From positions 1 through 32,370 of the forward strand of contig JAAUSF010000050.1 in NCBI GenBank assembly GCA_012033255.1: DNA of 32,370 nucleotides. The letters run 5' to 3'. Origin of the DNA: Cyanobacteria bacterium RU_5_0. GTDB taxonomy: Bacteria; Cyanobacteriota; Cyanobacteriia; Elainellales; Elainellaceae. This document shows positions 29,266-32,370 of the stretch, piece by piece (the first letter of the stretch is position 1; every line of letters begins with the position of its first letter). Made by a program: the position numbers and the translations under genes. A model generated the notes under the pieces. The model did not search any database, had not been told where the DNA came from, and saw only the letters and a program-made list of their open reading frames with translations.

Positions 29266-32244
29266 ATGGCAAGGATATTAGTTGTCGAAGACGAGGGAGT
29301 GGTTGCCTGGAGCATTCAGGAAGCTCTAGAGGGCATTGATCATATAGTGGTTGGCAGAGTAACTTCCGGGGTAGCCGCCATGCAAATTGTCGAAGAGATT
29401 CGTCCTGATTTGGTGCTGATTGATATTCGACTAGACGGGGAAATGGATGGAATTAGTACTGCCGAAATTATATGGGGACGTTGGAAAATTCCTTTTGTCT
29501 ATTTGGCGGCTCATGCAGATGAGACCACCCTTCAAAGGGCAATCCAAACTGAACTATTTGGGTATCTTGTTAAACCGTTTCGACCTAAAGTGTTGCAAAC
29601 CGCGATCGAAGTGGCATTACGTCGCTATCAGCTAGAACGGAATGTGACTGAGAGTGAACAACGATTGGCGGCAACATTAGCCAGCATTGGAGATGGAACG
29701 ATCGCCGTTGATCAAAACGGTCGCATTACCTTTATGAATCGGGTTGCAGAAACCTTAACAGGTTGGCAACAACAGGAAGCACTGGGCGAACTGGCACAAC
29801 AGGTGTTGACTCTAATTCATCCAGAAACACGAGAGGTGATCGAAAATCCGCTATTGCGGGCATTGCGAGAAGGAATGCAAGTCAGCTTGCCGGGTTACTG
29901 TTTGCTCCGAGCCAAGGATAATACAGAACGGTTAATTGAGGATAGTGCTGCCCCAATCAAAAACAGTCAGGATGAAATTGTGGGGAGTGTCCTAATTTTT
30001 CAGGACATTACCGATCGTCAAAAAGCTGAGGAAACCTTGCGACAACAGGTTGAACGAGAACGCTTATTAGGAACAATTGCACAGCGCATTTATCAAACAC
30101 TCAGTCTGGATGAGATGCTTTCAGTGGTGGTACTTGAAATGCAGCGATCGCTTCAAGCCGATCGGGTTCTCATCCTCCAGTTGAGTTCAAATGGATCTGC
30201 TCAGATTGTTAACGAGAGCCTTGCCTCAAACTATCCAGCTACTATGGGGATGCGTTGGACGAATAACTTCCTTTCTCCAGACGCTTACGAGTTTTATCGT
30301 CAAGGACACCCTCGTATCGTCGCAAATATTACAAACGATCTGTGGGAACTTCACACCGAATTCTGGCAACGGGCTGGAGTCCAATCCCAGGTTATTGCGC
30401 CAATTCGCCTCAGAATAGATTGGCAAGAAGAGTCTGACGATCGCGCATCTGTGACTTGGAATATCTGGGGACTTTTGGTAGCGCAGGCTTGTACTCATCT
30501 GCGTCAGTGGCAGAGCGTTGAAGCTCACTTTCTTCAACATGTGAGTAATCAGATGATGATCGCCATGCATCAAGTTGAACGGTATCAGCAATTACAGCGA
30601 GAAGTTGTTGAACGTAGACAGGCTGAACACCTTCTACGGCAGTCATTAGAACGAGAACAGCGATCGATTCGACAAGACCGCTTCATTGCCAACATTGCTC
30701 AAAATATTCGTCAGTTTCTTGACCTGGATTATATCCTCACAACCACCGTAGAAGAAGTACGCGGATTTCTTCAGGTTGATCGGGTGATTATCAATCGTTT
30801 TGAAACAAACTGGAACGGCAAGGTGATTGCAGAATCCACCATTGATAAATCTCTATCCATCTTTGGGCAAGTGATGCACGAATCCTGTTTTGAAGAACCT
30901 TATGTAGAGACTTATCGCCAAGGACGAATTCATAGTGTGGGTGATGTCCAGACAGCCATCTTGAATCCATGCTACGCCGAATTCTTATCCCAGCTTCAGG
31001 TACGATCGCTGCTCGTCGTGCCGATTTTGGTCAGCCAGGAACTTTGGGGCTTGTTAAGCGTGCATCAATGTAGCAGTTCGCGCCAGTGGAGCCAGTCTAC
31101 GCAATATCTTTTGCAGCAACTCAGCAATCAATTAGCGATTGGAATTTATCAAACAGAGCTTTATCAGCGATCGCAGCAGCAAGCTCAACGAGAACAAGCT
31201 CTCAATCGGGTGATTCAAGCAATTCGCAATTCCCTCAATTTAGAAACAGTAGCCGCAACAGCCGCAACCGAGATTGCTCGACTGTTTCATGTCGAACGAG
31301 TTTGCATCATTCAATATCTGCCAGAACAATATCTTTGGCGCAGCGTCGCAGATTATCGCCAAACACCAGATTTACCAAGTGCGTTAGGTTTAGAAATTTC
31401 GGATGACGGCAATGAACTCATCGCTCAGATAAAACGTTCAGGCGTGGTGCGAATTGATGATACTAGTGCTGTGCAAAATGAAATCAGTTCTAGATTCGTC
31501 TCAATGTTTCCGGGAGCGTTGCTAATCATTCCCCTGCACGTTGGCTCAATCATCTGGGGCGGTCTTTGTTTAGTTAGAAACAGTGAACCAAGCCTCTGGC
31601 AAGCTATGGAAATTGAAGCAAGCTTGACAATCGCAAACCAACTGGCGATCGCAATCCAGCAATCTGAACTCTATCAACAATTGCAGAATGCTAACCAACG
31701 ACTCCAGCGTCTTGTAACGCAAGATGGATTAACTCAAGTCGCCAGTCGTCGTCGCTTTGATGAATACCTCAACCAATCGTGGCGTAACGTTACCCGCGAT
31801 CGGTCATCGCTGTCCCTCATTTTGTGTGATGTAGATTCCTTCAAAAATTACAATGACACCTATGGTCATTTGGCAGGGGATGATTGTTTAATCCAAATTG
31901 CTCAAGCCATTAGCCGTGCTGTTAAGCGATCGGCTGATCTCGTAGCTCGCTATGGGGGAGAGGAATTTGCCATCATCTTGCCCAACACGAACAGCGACGG
32001 AGCCGTTCAGGTGGCTCAAGATATTCAGGAACAAATTAGGCAACTTAACCTTCCTCATGCGACCTCTGTGGTGAGCCAGCAAATCACCCTCAGTTTCGGC
32101 ATTGCTAGTATTCGTCCCACACTTGATCAATCTCCCCAAACCTTGATCGACCGAGCCGATCGTGCCCTTTATCAGGCAAAAGGTCAAGGACGCAATGGTT
32201 ATTCTGTCGATCTCTCTTTATCTTCAGAATCTTTAGAGTCCTGA
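29266..32244 (+). CDS. REC-PAS-GAF-GAF-GAF-GGDEF diguanylate cyclase with a cyanobacteriochrome-like GAF
   Basis: A 992-aa cytoplasmic signalling protein. Receiver domain, residues 1-120: phospho-acceptor D53 in VLIDIRLDG and K103 in YLVKPF, but the usual switch Thr is Ala81 (VYLAAHADE). PAS about 130-250 (GDGTIAVDQNGRITFMNRVA). Three GAF domains, about 265-450, 465-640 and 650-820. GAF2 has both cysteines of a DXCF-type bilin photosensor: C541 in HESCFEEPYV and C569 in NPCYAEFLSQLQVR, though the usual Cys-His is Cys-Tyr. GGDEF about 830-985 with the active GGEEF at 897-901 and the RxxD product-inhibition site (RSAD) five residues before it. It should make cyclic di-GMP in response to phosphorylation and light or ligand. 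The start is GTG-ATG in tandem and I use the ATG. The stop TGA overlaps the start of the right-hand IS. Confidence 0.93.
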   Translation: MARILVVEDEGVVAWSIQEALEGIDHIVVGRVTSGVAAMQIVEEIRPDLVLIDIRLDGEMDGISTAEIIWGRWKIPFVYLAAHADETTLQRAIQTELFGYLVKPFRPKVLQTAIEVALRRYQLERNVTESEQRLAATLASIGDGTIAVDQNGRITFMNRVAETLTGWQQQEALGELAQQVLTLIHPETREVIENPLLRALREGMQVSLPGYCLLRAKDNTERLIEDSAAPIKNSQDEIVGSVLIFQDITDRQKAEETLRQQVERERLLGTIAQRIYQTLSLDEMLSVVVLEMQRSLQADRVLILQLSSNGSAQIVNESLASNYPATMGMRWTNNFLSPDAYEFYRQGHPRIVANITNDLWELHTEFWQRAGVQSQVIAPIRLRIDWQEESDDRASVTWNIWGLLVAQACTHLRQWQSVEAHFLQHVSNQMMIAMHQVERYQQLQREVVERRQAEHLLRQSLEREQRSIRQDRFIANIAQNIRQFLDLDYILTTTVEEVRGFLQVDRVIINRFETNWNGKVIAESTIDKSLSIFGQVMHESCFEEPYVETYRQGRIHSVGDVQTAILNPCYAEFLSQLQVRSLLVVPILVSQELWGLLSVHQCSSSRQWSQSTQYLLQQLSNQLAIGIYQTELYQRSQQQAQREQALNRVIQAIRNSLNLETVAATAATEIARLFHVERVCIIQYLPEQYLWRSVADYRQTPDLPSALGLEISDDGNELIAQIKRSGVVRIDDTSAVQNEISSRFVSMFPGALLIIPLHVGSIIWGGLCLVRNSEPSLWQAMEIEASLTIANQLAIAIQQSELYQQLQNANQRLQRLVTQDGLTQVASRRRFDEYLNQSWRNVTRDRSSLSLILCDVDSFKNYNDTYGHLAGDDCLIQIAQAISRAVKRSADLVARYGGEEFAIILPNTNSDGAVQVAQDIQEQIRQLNLPHATSVVSQQITLSFGIASIRPTLDQSPQTLIDRADRALYQAKGQGRNGYSVDLSLSSESLES

Positions 32245-32370
32245 GAACCTGTTTGAAAAGTTTTGGGATAGCCTAACCAGTGTGAGTTTTAGGCTCTAAT
32301 CGACGAACCATCAAATGTACCATAGCGGCAAACAGCATCATTTCGCTGGTGGTCGGCAAAAATTCATAAT
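32243..32370 (-). mobile_element. End of an IS5-type insertion sequence (transposase C-terminal side)
   Basis: The plus strand switches from the cyclase gene to GAGAACCTGTTTGAAAAG, a terminal repeat resembling the one at the left edge (GAGAGTGTTTG). The transposase C-terminus follows from 32273. The element continues past the window. Confidence 0.7.
32273..32370 (-). CDS. IS5-family transposase, C-terminus (cut by window edge)
   Basis: Read leftwards, it gives YEFLPTTSEMMLFAAMVHLM followed by VRRLEPKTHTG and a stop at 32273-32275. This is the standard tail of IS5-group transposases (TSE...AAMIHLMLRRL), which follows the last catalytic Glu of the DDE fold. Only about 32 codons are visible. 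It cannot be compared with the left-edge copy because different parts of the gene are present. Confidence 0.85.
   Translation of the reverse strand, partial: YEFLPTTSEMMLFAAMVHLMVRRLEPKTHTG

Overview
The window reads as chromosomal DNA from a cyanobacterium, probably a filamentous, Leptolyngbya-like one. The palindrome CGATCG and the HIP1 octamer GCGATCGC are scattered throughout, including inside the longest genes. Several small proteins have a cyanobacterial look, and one sensor gene carries a cyanobacteriochrome-type GAF domain. Taxonomy below phylum is a guess.

Both edges are cut through IS5-type insertion sequences, both with the transposase on the minus strand: the N-terminus at the left edge and the C-terminus at the right edge. 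Left part (about 0.2-4.7 kb): two overlapping small cyanobacterial genes, an Hsp20 chaperone, a MocR/PdxR-type regulator divergent from a LysE-type exporter broken by a one-base frameshift, a DUF3291 gene and a 70-aa protein of unknown function. Four perfect 13-bp repeats, probably an operator, lie between the regulator and the exporter. A stretch without genes (4.7-5.3 kb) and a TPR protein (5.4-6.4 kb) follow.

The centre (6.7-26.7 kb, 20 kb, minus strand) is two uninterrupted giant genes, read in the order 3747 aa then 2866 aa, with about 150 bp between them. Both products look beta-strand rich. I see no signal peptide, RTX repeats or obvious membrane anchor. The only domain I recognise with confidence is a LamG/concanavalin-like module in the second protein. 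The first has fibronectin-III-like segments and a C-terminal tandem array of about 70-80-residue repeats. An intrinsic-terminator-like hairpin lies just upstream of the first gene and another follows the second, so the pair looks like one transcription unit with possible leader control. This is the candidate undescribed system.

The right part (26.8-29.2 kb) is gene-poor: MITE-like and hairpin repeats, gene fragments, one small orphan ORF and a second frameshifted small gene. It ends with an intact 992-aa REC-PAS-GAF-GAF-GAF-GGDEF diguanylate cyclase, whose stop codon falls on the edge of the right-hand IS. The flanks thus look like decaying, IS-rich accessory DNA around two giant frames that stay open, which implies selection on the giants.
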